The position numbers were made by a program, and so were the translations under genes. The notes under the pieces were generated by a model. That model worked only from the letters and a program-made list of their open reading frames with translations, was not told where the DNA came from and searched no databases. Shown piece by piece: positions 1 to 6,783 of a DNA stretch of 9,934 nucleotides. The first letter of the stretch is position 1. Every line of letters starts with the position of its first letter. The stretch is taken from the NCBI GenBank assembly GCA_002898855.1, contig BEIR01000026.1, positions 1 to 9,934 of the forward strand, written 5' to 3'. This stretch comes from a bacterium HR41. GTDB taxonomy: Bacteria > Actinomycetota > Thermoleophilia > Solirubrobacterales > Thermoleophilaceae.

Positions 1-286
1 CGTCGAGGCGCTCGCGGCACTCGCTCTGCGCACCCTGGCAGGTCGAGCAGATGTTCATCATGCCCGCGGCCCCCTCGACACGCTGGGCGAGCGCGAAGGT
101 GCGGGCGTTGAGGGTGTCGGCGAGCTCCTGGTTGTGTTCGGCGATCACGCCAGCGCCGCAGCAGTTCGCGCGATCGAGCTCGACTAGCTCAATGTCAAGC
201 AGCGGCGCAACCTTCGCGACGGCACCGTGGAGCTCGGGTGCGAACCCACGCGCGACGCAGCCAGGCCAGTAGGCGACCTTGATCAC
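1..286 (-). CDS. sdhE: SdhE-like CCG-domain subunit of succinate dehydrogenase (HdrB family), partial
   Basis: Only the first 95 codons are present; the gene runs off the left edge. The product begins MIKVAYWPGC and contains one complete Cys-rich CCG module: C10, then 31 residues, C42-C43-G44, then C80-S-T-C83. This matches the family pattern C-X31-39-CC-X35-36-C-X2-C known from heterodisulfide reductase HdrB and the SdhE subunit of Sulfolobus-type succinate dehydrogenase, where the Cys hold an iron-sulfur centre. Full-length relatives have two such modules and about 290 residues, so a second is expected outside the window. The GTG start at 286 overlaps the sdhB stop by four bases (GTGA), with GGGAGG about 8 bases upstream, which implies translational coupling. 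By inference it replaces the classical heme-b anchor and passes electrons between SdhB and quinone at the membrane. It could also be called a heterodisulfide reductase B-like protein or GlpC-like subunit, but the operon favours SdhE. Confidence 0.85.
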   Translation of the reverse strand, partial: MIKVAYWPGCVARGFAPELHGAVAKVAPLLDIELVELDRANCCGAGVIAEHNQELADTLNARTFALAQRVEGAAGMMNICSTCQGAQSECRERLD

Positions 287-1398
287 GAGTCCTGCCTCCC
301 TTCAGCCGCAGCGATCGCCGCCGTCGTGGCGGCATCTTCCTCGTCGCCGCCCTCGCCGACGATGTAGAGGTTGAGCTCGATGCGCTCGCCGTGGCGCTCG
401 ATCTCGCGGAAGATCCGCTTAATCTCCTTCTGGTCGGGCAAGCGCGGGTGGAAGAACGCCTTCTTCGGTGTCACCTTGCCCGACTTCAAACCGCGGAGCG
501 CCGTCGGCAAGTTCTCGAGCAGCTGCTTGACGGCACCGGGCTCGGTTTGGCCCTTCACGAGCGAGCCGTCGCCGAAGGTCCGCGGTAGAAGCTGCGCTTC
601 GTGGAGCGTTCCGTACTTCTCGATCAGCTTGGTGAACGCGACCGCGTGCCCGTAGCCGTTGTTGCGGTCCTTGATTCCGAAGTCCTCGGCAGCGCGGCGA
701 CGCAGGCGCATGATCTGGTTCATCGGCGCCACGTCCTTCGGGCAGACCTCGACGCACGAAAAGCAGTGCGTGCAGTCGTAGAGGCCGTGCGGGTCCTCGG
801 CGAGGTCGCGCAGCCGCTCCTCGGTCATGCCGTCGCGCGGATCGCCGACGAAGCGATACGCCTTGGCCAGCGGCGCCGGCCCAATGAACTCGGGATCGGC
901 CTCGAGCGAGAGGCAGGCGGACATGCAGACGCCGCACTGGATGCACGCCATCGTTTGCGTGACATCGAGCATCGCCTCGGCCGGCACTGTGTACTCGCGG
1001 TCGGCGGGCGGTTCTTCGGCCGGGATCAGCCACGGCGTGACGCGGCGGATCTTCTTCCAGTGCTCCGACTCCATGTCGGTGACGAGATCCTTCACGACCG
1101 GCATGTTCGCCATCGGCTCGATGACGATCACGCCGTCGCGCGCCGTCTCCTGCGCTTCGCCGACCTTGGTGTTACAGGCCAGCGCCGAGCGGCCGTTGAT
1201 ACGGACGCCGCACGAACCGCAGATCGCGGCGCGGCACGAGCAGCGGATAGCGATCGACCCGTCCTCTTGACCCTTGGCGGTGAGGATCGCCTCGAGGACC
1301 GATCGCTCGGGCGCGAGCTCGACCTTGTAGTCGCGCCAGTACGGCGGCTCGCCCGACTCGGGGTCGAAGCGGCGGATCCTGAGCGTGTACTCGGGCAT
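283..1398 (-). CDS. sdhB: Succinate dehydrogenase/fumarate reductase iron-sulfur subunit, extended form
   Basis: A 371-aa iron-sulfur subunit that wires electrons from the SdhA flavin to the membrane partner. The N-terminal ferredoxin domain (about 1-105) has the [2Fe-2S] ligands C55, C60, C63 and C75. The C-terminal ferredoxin domain has C152, C155, C158 and C162, then C209, C212, C215 and C219-P. In classical SdhB the place of C212 is a non-Cys residue (Ile in E. coli), which leaves a [3Fe-4S] cluster. Here the fourth Cys would allow a second [4Fe-4S] cluster, as in Sulfolobus SdhB and HdrC-type proteins. The protein is well over 100 residues longer than the usual 230-260; the extra part is mainly the tail after C219. 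The start is ATG at 1398 (MPEYTLRI), which overlaps the sdhA stop by one base (TGATG) and is preceded by AGGAAAGGG with 7 bases spacing. A longer frame to 1425 would run into sdhA and is unlikely. Family certain; cluster type inferred. Confidence 0.96.
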   Translation of the reverse strand: MPEYTLRIRRFDPESGEPPYWRDYKVELAPERSVLEAILTAKGQEDGSIAIRCSCRAAICGSCGVRINGRSALACNTKVGEAQETARDGVIVIEPMANMPVVKDLVTDMESEHWKKIRRVTPWLIPAEEPPADREYTVPAEAMLDVTQTMACIQCGVCMSACLSLEADPEFIGPAPLAKAYRFVGDPRDGMTEERLRDLAEDPHGLYDCTHCFSCVEVCPKDVAPMNQIMRLRRRAAEDFGIKDRNNGYGHAVAFTKLIEKYGTLHEAQLLPRTFGDGSLVKGQTEPGAVKQLLENLPTALRGLKSGKVTPKKAFFHPRLPDQKEIKRIFREIERHGERIELNLYIVGEGGDEEDAATTAAIAAAEGRQDS

Positions 1399-3080
1399 CA
1401 GTACACCCTTTCCTGGGGCTGCCAACGGGTGATCGTCACCGGTGCGTAGCCGATCGACGGGCCGTCACCGTCGTAGGTGAGAGTGATGTGACGTAGCCAC
1501 TCGTCGTCGTTGCGCTTCGGGAAGTCAGTGCGGTAGTGGGCGCCGCGGCTCTCCTTGCGCTCCAGCGCAGCGGTGACGATGCACTCCGCGTTGTCGAGCA
1601 TGAACTGCAGCTCGAGCACGCCGAGCACGTCCTGGTTGAAGACAGTGCCCTTGTCGTCGACAGCGACCGAGGCCGCTTCCTCCTTCAGCCGCTTGACCGT
1701 GTCGAGTGCCTTCTCGAGCCCCTCCTGATCGCGGAAGACGCCCACGTAACGGTCCATCGTCGTGCCGAGCTCGTCCTTGATCTCGGCGACGCGGCGTCCC
1801 GTGCGATCGCGCCGGACGATGGCGTCGATCATCCGCTCCTCGTCGGCGAGGGCGGCTTCGGACGCGCGCGGCATCGGCACCTGGCGCGCGATCTCGCCAG
1901 CGTGCGCACCCGCGCGGCGACCGAAGACGAGCGTGTCGAGCAGCGAGTTGGCGCCGAGGCGGTTGCCGCCGTGAACCGACACGCAGGCGCACTCGCCCGC
2001 CGCGTAGAGCCCGGGGATCGGCGTGCGGCCAAACGAGTCGGTCTTGATGCCGCCCATGATGTAGTGGTTGCCGGGCTTCACGCGGATCGGTTCCTTGGTG
2101 ATGTCGACGCCGGCGAAGTCGCGCGCCACGTTGACGATTTCGCGCAAGGCTTCGTGGATCCGCTTACGCCCAACGACGGTGATGTCGAGCGCAACCGTGC
2201 CGTCGGGGAAGCCGCGGCCCTCGAGAATCTCGGTGGCCTCGGCGCGCGAAACGACGTCGCGCGAAGCCAGCTCGAGTTTGTTGGGCGCGTACTTCTCCAT
2301 GAAGCGTTCGCCCTTGGCGTTGTAGAGGTGGGCGCCCTCGCCGCGCGCGCCTTCGGTGATCAGAAGACCGGTACCCGCCAAGGTAGTGGGGTGGTACTGG
2401 ACCATCTCCATGTCCATCAGCGGCGCGCCGATGCGGTAGGCCATTGCGATGCCGTCGCCGGTGCAGATCAAGGCGTTGGTGGTGGGCTTGTACACCTGAC
2501 CGTTGCCGCCGGTCGCGAGGATCACGCACTTGGCGCGGAACAGCGCCATCGACCCGTCGACGATGTTGCGCGTAACGACGCCGGCGATACGCCCGTCGTC
2601 GTCCTGGACGAGGCGCGTGCAGAACCATTCCTCGTAGCGCACGACCTCGCTGTGCTTCATCAGCTGCTCGTAGAGGACGTGCAGGATCGCCTGGCCGGTG
2701 ATGTCGGCGACGTAGTAAGTGCGGGCGGCCGACGCGCCGCCGAAGGCGCGCTTACCGAGCCGGCCGTCGGCGCGGCGGTGGAACGTCACGCCGAGGTGCT
2801 CGAGGCGCACGATCTCGCGCGGCGCCTCTTGGCACATGATCTCGATCGCGTCCTGGTCGCCGAGATAGTCGGACCCCTTGACGGTGTCGAACGCGTGCGA
2901 CTCCCACGAGTCCTCGGGGTCGAGAGCGGCGTTGATGCCGCCCTGCGCCGCGTTCGAGTGGGAGCGAACGGGGTGGACCTTCGAGATGATGCCTACGGAA
3001 GCACCCTGCTGTGCCGCTGCGAGGGCTGCGCTCTGGCCGGCTAGTCCGGCGCCTATTACGAGAACGTCGTGCTCGGGCAT
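1398..3080 (-). CDS. sdhA: Succinate dehydrogenase/fumarate reductase flavoprotein subunit
   Basis: A 560-aa flavoprotein that oxidises succinate to fumarate with covalent FAD in the TCA cycle. Visible motifs: dinucleotide-binding GAGLAG (10-15); SHSNAAQGG with H41, the expected covalent FAD attachment; substrate-site H230 (QYHPTT), TEGARGEG (242-249) and the proton-transfer Arg R274 in SRDVVSRA; H339 in GNHYIMGG; and the FAD-contacting GLYAAGECA and [13 protein letters not shown] (from 370). Length is normal for the family. There is no Tat or Sec signal peptide, so it acts on the cytoplasmic side, unlike the periplasmic methylmenaquinol:fumarate reductases that also use a CCG subunit. The start is ATG at 3080 ([10 protein letters not shown]), which places the FAD motif correctly; no clear Shine-Dalgarno sequence precedes it. 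It is the first sdh gene, 97 bases downstream of the protease gene. Direction (succinate oxidation or fumarate reduction) cannot be read from sequence; icd and mdh nearby suggest an oxidative TCA role. Confidence 0.97.
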   Translation of the reverse strand: MPEHDVLVIGAGLAGQSAALAAAQQGASVGIISKVHPVRSHSNAAQGGINAALDPEDSWESHAFDTVKGSDYLGDQDAIEIMCQEAPREIVRLEHLGVTFHRRADGRLGKRAFGGASAARTYYVADITGQAILHVLYEQLMKHSEVVRYEEWFCTRLVQDDDGRIAGVVTRNIVDGSMALFRAKCVILATGGNGQVYKPTTNALICTGDGIAMAYRIGAPLMDMEMVQYHPTTLAGTGLLITEGARGEGAHLYNAKGERFMEKYAPNKLELASRDVVSRAEATEILEGRGFPDGTVALDITVVGRKRIHEALREIVNVARDFAGVDITKEPIRVKPGNHYIMGGIKTDSFGRTPIPGLYAAGECACVSVHGGNRLGANSLLDTLVFGRRAGAHAGEIARQVPMPRASEAALADEERMIDAIVRRDRTGRRVAEIKDELGTTMDRYVGVFRDQEGLEKALDTVKRLKEEAASVAVDDKGTVFNQDVLGVLELQFMLDNAECIVTAALERKESRGAHYRTDFPKRNDDEWLRHITLTYDGDGPSIGYAPVTITRWQPQERVY

Positions 3081-3096
3081 CTGCGAAGCAGTCGGG

Positions 3097-3103
3097 ATTC
3101 TTA
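3097..3103 (-). promoter_or_regulatory. Candidate -10 element for the sdh operon
   Basis: On the minus strand TGG-TAAGAAT lies 17 bases before the sdhA ATG, resembling an extended -10 box of the TANNNT type. It would start transcription about 10 bases before the ATG, leaving a leader too short for a Shine-Dalgarno site, which fits the absence of one. No convincing -35 box is seen. Weak prediction. Confidence 0.25.
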
Positions 3104-3110
3104 CCAGACG

Positions 3111-3150
3111 GTACGCCTGTCTCGCAGACAGTACGCGTGTCCGCTTGCGG
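3111..3150 (-). promoter_or_regulatory. Cluster of palindromes and direct repeats upstream of sdhA (candidate operator)
   Basis: Three symmetric elements lie just upstream of the candidate sdh -10 box. CTGTCT-CGC-AGACAG at 3117-3131 is a perfect 6-bp inverted repeat. GTACGCCTGT (3111-3120) and GTACGCGTGT (3131-3140) are near-identical direct repeats exactly 20 bases apart, on one face of the helix. CCGC-TT-GCGG lies at 3141-3150. The location fits a regulator-binding site for the sdh operon; no known regulator motif was recognised. Confidence 0.4.
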
Positions 3151-3168
3151 CTGGACGACGGGCCGGTA

Positions 3169-3189
3169 GCGCTCGCGTTAGGCGAGCGC
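3169..3189 (-). terminator. GC-rich hairpin at the end of the M50 protease gene
   Basis: Arms GCGCTCGC (3169-3176) and GCGAGCGC (3182-3189) pair perfectly around a 5-base loop. The protease stop codon (TAA, 3180-3178) lies in the loop. No U-tract follows on the minus strand, so it is at best a weak or factor-dependent terminator or attenuator separating the protease transcript from sdhA. Confidence 0.35.
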
Positions 3190-4356
3190 GGGCGCCACTA
3201 GACCGCGCAGGGCGCGGCGCAGGTCCTCGGCCGTCACGACCCCGCGCAAATACCCCTGCGCATCGATCGCGAGGACCGCGCCGAGACGCGCGAGCGCGTT
3301 GCTGGCGAACAGACGCTCGAGAGGAGCGTCGGTGGGCACGGTGATCGCCTCGAGCTCGTCGCCGCGCGCGTGCGCCATGACTTCCTCGATGCGGGTGGAT
3401 GGGCGGCGCTCGAAGTCGACGTCGTCGACCGCCTTGCGTGGAACGAGTCCGACCAACCGCCCGCTCGTGTCCACCACCGGAAACCACTGCCAGCCGTAGC
3501 GCAGGAAGAACTCCTCGAAGGCGTGCTCGACGGTTGCGGTCGCGGGGATGGCGACTGGTTCGTCGTCCATCACGTCGGCGACGGTCATCCCCGCCAACGG
3601 CTCGCCGATCCGCGCTCTGAGCGCCTCGTCGCGGGCGGCGCGGTAGAGGAAGTAACCGATGAAGAGAAGCCAGGCGCCGGCGATCAGCGACCCGCTGGCG
3701 AGCCGCGCGACACCGAAGGCGATCAGGGCAAGGCCGAGCAGGCGGCCGAGTCCGGCAGCGAAGCGCGTGGCCCGCTCGCGGTTGCCCGTCAACCCCCACA
3801 CGAGCGCGCGCAAGATGCGGCCGCCGTCGAGCGGGAAGGCCGGCAACAGGTTGAAGACCAACAGCGCCGCGTTGACGAACGCGAGGTAGGCGAGCAGCGC
3901 CGGCAGCTCGCCGAGCGCTGCGCGCTCGAAAAAGGTGGCGTGCAGCATTTCGCGCGGCGCGGTGAGGAGCGCCCCAGCGCCGAAGCAGGCAGCAGCGACG
4001 AGCGCCGTCACCAGCGGACCGGCGGCTGCCACCCGGAACTCGACTCCGGCCCGAGGCGCGTCGCGATCGAAACGGGCGATGCCGCCGAACAGCCACAACT
4101 CGACGCCGAGGATGCCGATGCCGTTACGCCTCGCTACCGCCGCGTGTCCGAGCTCGTGCAAGAGCACAGAGGCGAAAAAGAGCAGCGCGCTGGCGCAAGC
4201 GAGAAGGAAAGCGGTCGTCTCGCGGCCCGGGAATAGCGAACGGTAGTAGCCGGTGAGCGACCATGTGATCAAGAACAACACCAGGAACCAGCTCGGGTCG
4301 ACGCCGACGCGGATACCGGCGATCCGCCCGAGCTCGATCGATCCGCCTCCGGGCAT
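3178..4356 (-). CDS. Site-2-type M50 metalloprotease with two CBS domains
   Basis: A multipass membrane protein of 392 aa with the S2P-type zinc metalloprotease fold. The zinc motif HELGH is at 67-71 in a hydrophobic segment. The second motif, [12 protein letters not shown] (169-180), supplies the third metal ligand D177. Hydrophobic stretches at about 22-38, 48-66, 108-132, 152-172 and 202-236 are likely membrane segments. Two CBS domains follow (about 257-310 and 323-385), which in this family probably bind nucleotides and tune activity. The layout matches M. tuberculosis Rip3-like proteases, which cut membrane proteins such as anti-sigma factors; the substrate here is unknown. I chose ATG 4356 ([15 protein letters not shown]) because the family starts close to this motif; an in-frame start at 4428 would add 24 residues without family resemblance. 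No Shine-Dalgarno site is visible and the message may be leaderless. It is codirectional with sdh, so readthrough into sdhA is possible. Confidence 0.92.
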   Translation of the reverse strand: MPGGGSIELGRIAGIRVGVDPSWFLVLFLITWSLTGYYRSLFPGRETTAFLLACASALLFFASVLLHELGHAAVARRNGIGILGVELWLFGGIARFDRDAPRAGVEFRVAAAGPLVTALVAAACFGAGALLTAPREMLHATFFERAALGELPALLAYLAFVNAALLVFNLLPAFPLDGGRILRALVWGLTGNRERATRFAAGLGRLLGLALIAFGVARLASGSLIAGAWLLFIGYFLYRAARDEALRARIGEPLAGMTVADVMDDEPVAIPATATVEHAFEEFFLRYGWQWFPVVDTSGRLVGLVPRKAVDDVDFERRPSTRIEEVMAHARGDELEAITVPTDAPLERLFASNALARLGAVLAIDAQGYLRGVVTAEDLRRALRGLVAPALA

Positions 4357-4362
4357 AACACG

Positions 4363-4384
4363 GCGATAGTGACACACGCTGTGT
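4363..4384 (-). promoter_or_regulatory. Candidate leaderless promoter of the protease gene with an overlapping palindrome
   Basis: On the minus strand TATCGC (4368-4363) ends 6 bases before the ATG at 4356, so a transcript would begin at about the ATG itself, as in actinobacterial leaderless genes. Directly upstream lies the perfect inverted repeat ACACA-CGC-TGTGT (4372-4384), placed where a repressor would block the polymerase. The match to a -10 consensus is weak. Confidence 0.3.
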
Positions 4385-4418
4385 GCGAAACCGCGCAACT
4401 CGCTCGCGGCCGCCGCGC

Positions 4419-4424
4419 GATAAT
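4419..4424 (+). promoter_or_regulatory. icd: Candidate -10 box for icd
   Basis: GATAAT matches the TATAAT consensus at five of six positions and stands out in a very GC-rich stretch. It implies a transcription start near 4431 and a leader of about 50 bases before the icd start. No good -35 box is found about 17 bases upstream. Confidence 0.4.
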
Positions 4425-4464
4425 CCACCCACCCGACGGGCGTCAGCGGGTCTCACGATTTGTA

Positions 4465-4472
4465 GAGAGGGG
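4465..4472 (+). promoter_or_regulatory. icd: Shine-Dalgarno site supporting the TTG start of icd
   Basis: GAGAGGGG lies 9 bases before the TTG at 4482. The spacing and the family N-terminus (KVTFIPGDGIGPE close to the start) together favour TTG as initiator; no ATG or GTG is positioned so well. Confidence 0.65.
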
Positions 4473-4481
4473 TAGATCGCT

Positions 4482-5579
4482 TTGGCACACAAGGTGACTT
4501 TCATTCCAGGCGACGGGATCGGCCCGGAGATCGCCGAGGCCACCCGCCGCGTACTCGAGGCGACCGGCGTCGAGTTCGACTGGGACTTCCAGGAGGCGGG
4601 GATCGACGTCTACGAGCGCGAGGGAACACCGCTCCCGGACAGCACCCTGGAGTCGATCCGGCGCAACAAGGTGGCGATCAAAGGGCCGACGACGACGCCG
4701 GTAGGAACCGGGCACCGCTCGATCAATGTGGCGCTCCGGCAGGCGTTCGATCTCTACGCGTGCATCCGGCCTTGCAAGGCGTACGAGGGTGTGCGCACGC
4801 GTTTTCCCGAGACAGACATCGTCATCGTTCGCGAGAACACCGAGGACCTTTACGCCGGCATCGAGTTCGAGCGCAACAGCGCCGAGTGCGAGCGCTTGCG
4901 GCGGTTCCTCGCCGACGAGCTGGCGTCGCCCGTGCGCGACGACGCCGGCATTTCGATCAAGCCGATCTCGGTGTTCGGTTCGGAACGGGTCGTCGAAGCC
5001 GCCTTCCGTTATGCGAAGGACAACGGGCGCCGCAAGGTGACCGCGGCCCACAAGGCCAACATCATGAAGTTCACCGACGGGCTGTTTTTGGAAGTCGCGC
5101 GGCAGGTGGCCGAGCGTCACCCCGAGATCGAGTTCGAGGACCGCATCATCGACAACCTGTGCAACCAGCTCGTCTCGCGGCCCGAGGAGTACGACGTGAT
5201 CGTGTTGCCCAACCTCTACGGCGACATCGTCTCCGACCTCGGCGCGGGGATGATCGGCGGGCTGGGGCTCGCTCCCGGTGCCAACATCGGCGAGGGGTGC
5301 GCGATCTTCGAGGCCACGCACGGTTCGGCGCCGAAGTACAAGGGTCTCAATAAAGCGAACCCGACGGCGCTGATGCTGTCGGGGGTACTGATGCTTCGCT
5401 ATCTCGGCGAGAGCGCCGCCGCGGATCGTCTCGAGCGGGCGATCGCCGAGGTGATCCGCAAGGGCGAGAAGGTCACCTACGACCTCAAGCCGCGCCGCGA
5501 CGACCCCACGGCGGTGGGAACGAGCGAATACGCCGACGCGGTGATCGAGGAGATGCAACGCCTCGGCGCCGCTGTCTGA
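4482..5579 (+). CDS. icd: Isocitrate dehydrogenase
   Basis: A 365-aa beta-decarboxylating dehydrogenase that converts isocitrate to 2-oxoglutarate and CO2 in the cytoplasm. The N-terminal IPGDGIGPE is the family signature. GTGHRSINVALR with S80, N82 and R86 is the isocitrate-type substrate loop, which separates it from isopropylmalate dehydrogenase. RENTEDLYAG carries Y124; K191 sits in HKANIMK; LYGDIVSDLGAG supplies metal ligands D248 and D252. Length and overall sequence resemble the short IDH3-like class rather than the 416-aa E. coli enzyme. In the cofactor loop (HGSAPKYKG) K285-Y286 align with E. coli K344-Y345, which select NADP+, and Y333 in VTYD aligns with Y391; NAD+ enzymes of this class usually have Asp-Ile there. 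NADP+ use is therefore likely but inferred. Starts with TTG. mdh follows 71 bases downstream and is probably cotranscribed. Homoisocitrate dehydrogenase is a less likely alternative. Confidence 0.93.
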   Translation: MAHKVTFIPGDGIGPEIAEATRRVLEATGVEFDWDFQEAGIDVYEREGTPLPDSTLESIRRNKVAIKGPTTTPVGTGHRSINVALRQAFDLYACIRPCKAYEGVRTRFPETDIVIVRENTEDLYAGIEFERNSAECERLRRFLADELASPVRDDAGISIKPISVFGSERVVEAAFRYAKDNGRRKVTAAHKANIMKFTDGLFLEVARQVAERHPEIEFEDRIIDNLCNQLVSRPEEYDVIVLPNLYGDIVSDLGAGMIGGLGLAPGANIGEGCAIFEATHGSAPKYKGLNKANPTALMLSGVLMLRYLGESAAADRLERAIAEVIRKGEKVTYDLKPRRDDPTAVGTSEYADAVIEEMQRLGAAV

Positions 5580-5599
5580 ACGCGTAGCGGCAAGAAGCT

Positions 5600-5614
5600 C
5601 GCTCGCTGCGAGCG
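5600..5614 (+). other. Small hairpin between icd and mdh
   Basis: CGCTCG (5600-5605) and CGAGCG (5609-5614) can pair around a CTG loop in the 71-base spacer. There is no U-tract, so it is not a standard terminator. It could act as an attenuator or mRNA processing or stability site between the two genes, or be chance in GC-rich DNA. Confidence 0.25.
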
Positions 5615-5650
5615 CTGCACCTGACCACGGAGACCGGAGGAACAAGCACG

Positions 5651-6655
5651 ATGAGCCCAAACAAGCAGCCGGTAAAGGTAGCCGTCACCGGAGCTGCCGG
5701 ACAGATCGCCTACAGCCTGTTGTTCCGCATCGCGAACGGGGACATGTTGGGTCCCGACCAGCCCGTTCATCTGAACATGCTTGAAATTCCGCAAGCTCTC
5801 GCCGCGCTCGAAGGCGTGTGCATGGAGCTGGAAGACTGCGCGTTCCCGCTTCTGCGTGGCATGGACACGTTCGACGATCCGGCCCGCGCCTTCGATGGTG
5901 CCAGCTACGTGTTGTTGGTAGGAGCGCGTCCGCGCACCAAGGGGATGGAGCGCAAGGATCTGCTCGAAGCGAACGGTCGCATCTTCACGGAGCAGGGCCG
6001 TGCGCTCAACGACAACGCCCCGGACGATGTTCGCATTCTCGTCGTCGGTAACCCGGCCAACACCAACTGCCTCGTGGCGATGGAGAACGCTCCCGATATT
6101 CCACGTGAGCGTTTCACCGCTATGACGCGCCTCGACCACAACCGTGCGTTGGCGCAGCTTGCGCGCAAGGCTGGCGTCGCTGTCACCGACATTCGTCGGA
6201 TGACAATCTGGGGTAATCACTCGACCACTCAGTACCCCGACCTCTTCCATGCCGAGGTGGCGGGCCGCCCCGCCTTCGATGCTATCGGGCAGGATCGGGC
6301 GTGGATCGAGAACGAGTTCATTCCGACCGTGCAGAAGCGCGGGGCCGCGGTGATCGAGGCGCGTGGAGCGTCCTCCGCTGCATCCGCCGCCAACGCTGCG
6401 ATCGACCACGTGCGCGACTGGGCGCTGGGCACTGCCGACGGTGACTGGGTCTCTATGGCCGTGCCGTCGGACGGCTCCTACGGCGTCGACGAGGGCCTCG
6501 TCTCGTCGTTCCCGTGCCGTACCCGCGGGGGCGAGTGGGAGATCGTTCAGGGCCTCGAGCTCGACGACTTTTCGCGGGCACGGATCGACGCCAGCGTTGC
6601 GGAGCTGCGCGAGGAGCGCGACGCTGTACGTTCGCTCGGCTTGGTTCCCGCTTAG
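5651..6655 (+). CDS. mdh: Malate dehydrogenase (NAD-dependent)
   Basis: A 334-aa dehydrogenase that interconverts malate and oxaloacetate in the TCA cycle. The Rossmann motif is [11 protein letters not shown] (G14 onward), and E45 in LEIPQA is the acidic residue that holds the NAD ribose. The mobile loop [15 protein letters not shown] contains substrate Arg R93. TRLDHNRA gives R160, D162 and R165, and [10 protein letters not shown] contains the catalytic H190, which pairs with D162. Length and motifs match the cytosolic-type (Thermus-like) malate dehydrogenases rather than the lactate-dehydrogenase-like class. ATG at 5651 has GGAGG 10 bases upstream. It lies 71 bases after icd on the same strand and ends just before a strong terminator. 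By eye it uses T-ending codons, especially CGT for Arg, more often than icd, which may reflect high expression. Family assignment is firm. Confidence 0.97.
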   Translation: MSPNKQPVKVAVTGAAGQIAYSLLFRIANGDMLGPDQPVHLNMLEIPQALAALEGVCMELEDCAFPLLRGMDTFDDPARAFDGASYVLLVGARPRTKGMERKDLLEANGRIFTEQGRALNDNAPDDVRILVVGNPANTNCLVAMENAPDIPRERFTAMTRLDHNRALAQLARKAGVAVTDIRRMTIWGNHSTTQYPDLFHAEVAGRPAFDAIGQDRAWIENEFIPTVQKRGAAVIEARGASSAASAANAAIDHVRDWALGTADGDWVSMAVPSDGSYGVDEGLVSSFPCRTRGGEWEIVQGLELDDFSRARIDASVAELREERDAVRSLGLVPA

Positions 6656-6689
6656 TCCCCGCGAGCGAAAAAGGCGATCGTGAAAAACG

Positions 6690-6715
6690 CGGCGGCCGGC
6701 GTACGCCGGCCGCCG
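6690..6715. terminator. Strong bidirectional intrinsic terminator
   Basis: Arms GGCGGCCGGC (6691-6700) and GCCGGCCGCC (6705-6714) pair perfectly around GTAC, and C6690-G6715 adds an eleventh pair. On the plus strand TTCTT follows directly (mdh terminator). On the minus strand the run AAAAA at 6683-6687 becomes UUUUU three bases past the stem, serving the convergent winged-helix gene. Confidence 0.88.
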
Positions 6716-6738
6716 TTCTTACTTGCGCTGGGCGACAA

Positions 6739-6756
6739 GGAATGCGATCGCTTTCC
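6739..6756. repeat. Imperfect 18-bp palindrome centred on GCGATCGC
   Basis: GGAA-t-GCGATCGC-t-TTCC is symmetric except for one mismatched pair. It lies in the convergent gap downstream of the terminator and before the stop of the winged-helix gene. The core octamer also occurs in coding regions here (311, 1803 and about 5443). Function unknown; it may be a protein or methylase target or chance. Confidence 0.25.
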
Positions 6757-6783
6757 GACCGCTCCCCTGTTTGTGTCGCTCGC

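Noticed and set aside
601..1449. A 282-codon open frame on the plus strand, antisense to sdhB
   Set aside because: Same reason: a mirror frame of sdhB, without recognisable domains.
1536..3044. A 502-codon open frame on the plus strand, antisense to sdhA
   Set aside because: Low-complexity Arg/Val/Asp/Ala-rich translation without motifs, the usual mirror frame of a GC-rich gene; sdhA on the other strand is certain.
3370..4236. A 288-codon plus-strand frame over the protease gene
   Set aside because: Gln/Glu/Arg-rich mirror frame; the protease with HELGH and CBS domains explains this DNA.
4443..5660. A 405-codon minus-strand frame over icd
   Set aside because: Mirror frame of icd, rich in Leu/Arg/Asp repeats with no motif; icd has a Shine-Dalgarno site and all catalytic residues.
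311..6751. Several copies of the octamer GCGATCGC (311, 1803, about 5443, 6744), as in the HIP1 repeat of cyanobacteria
   Set aside because: Most lie in coding DNA where they encode common Ala-Ile-Ala-type codons; four copies in this GC-rich window are not enough to claim a repeat family.
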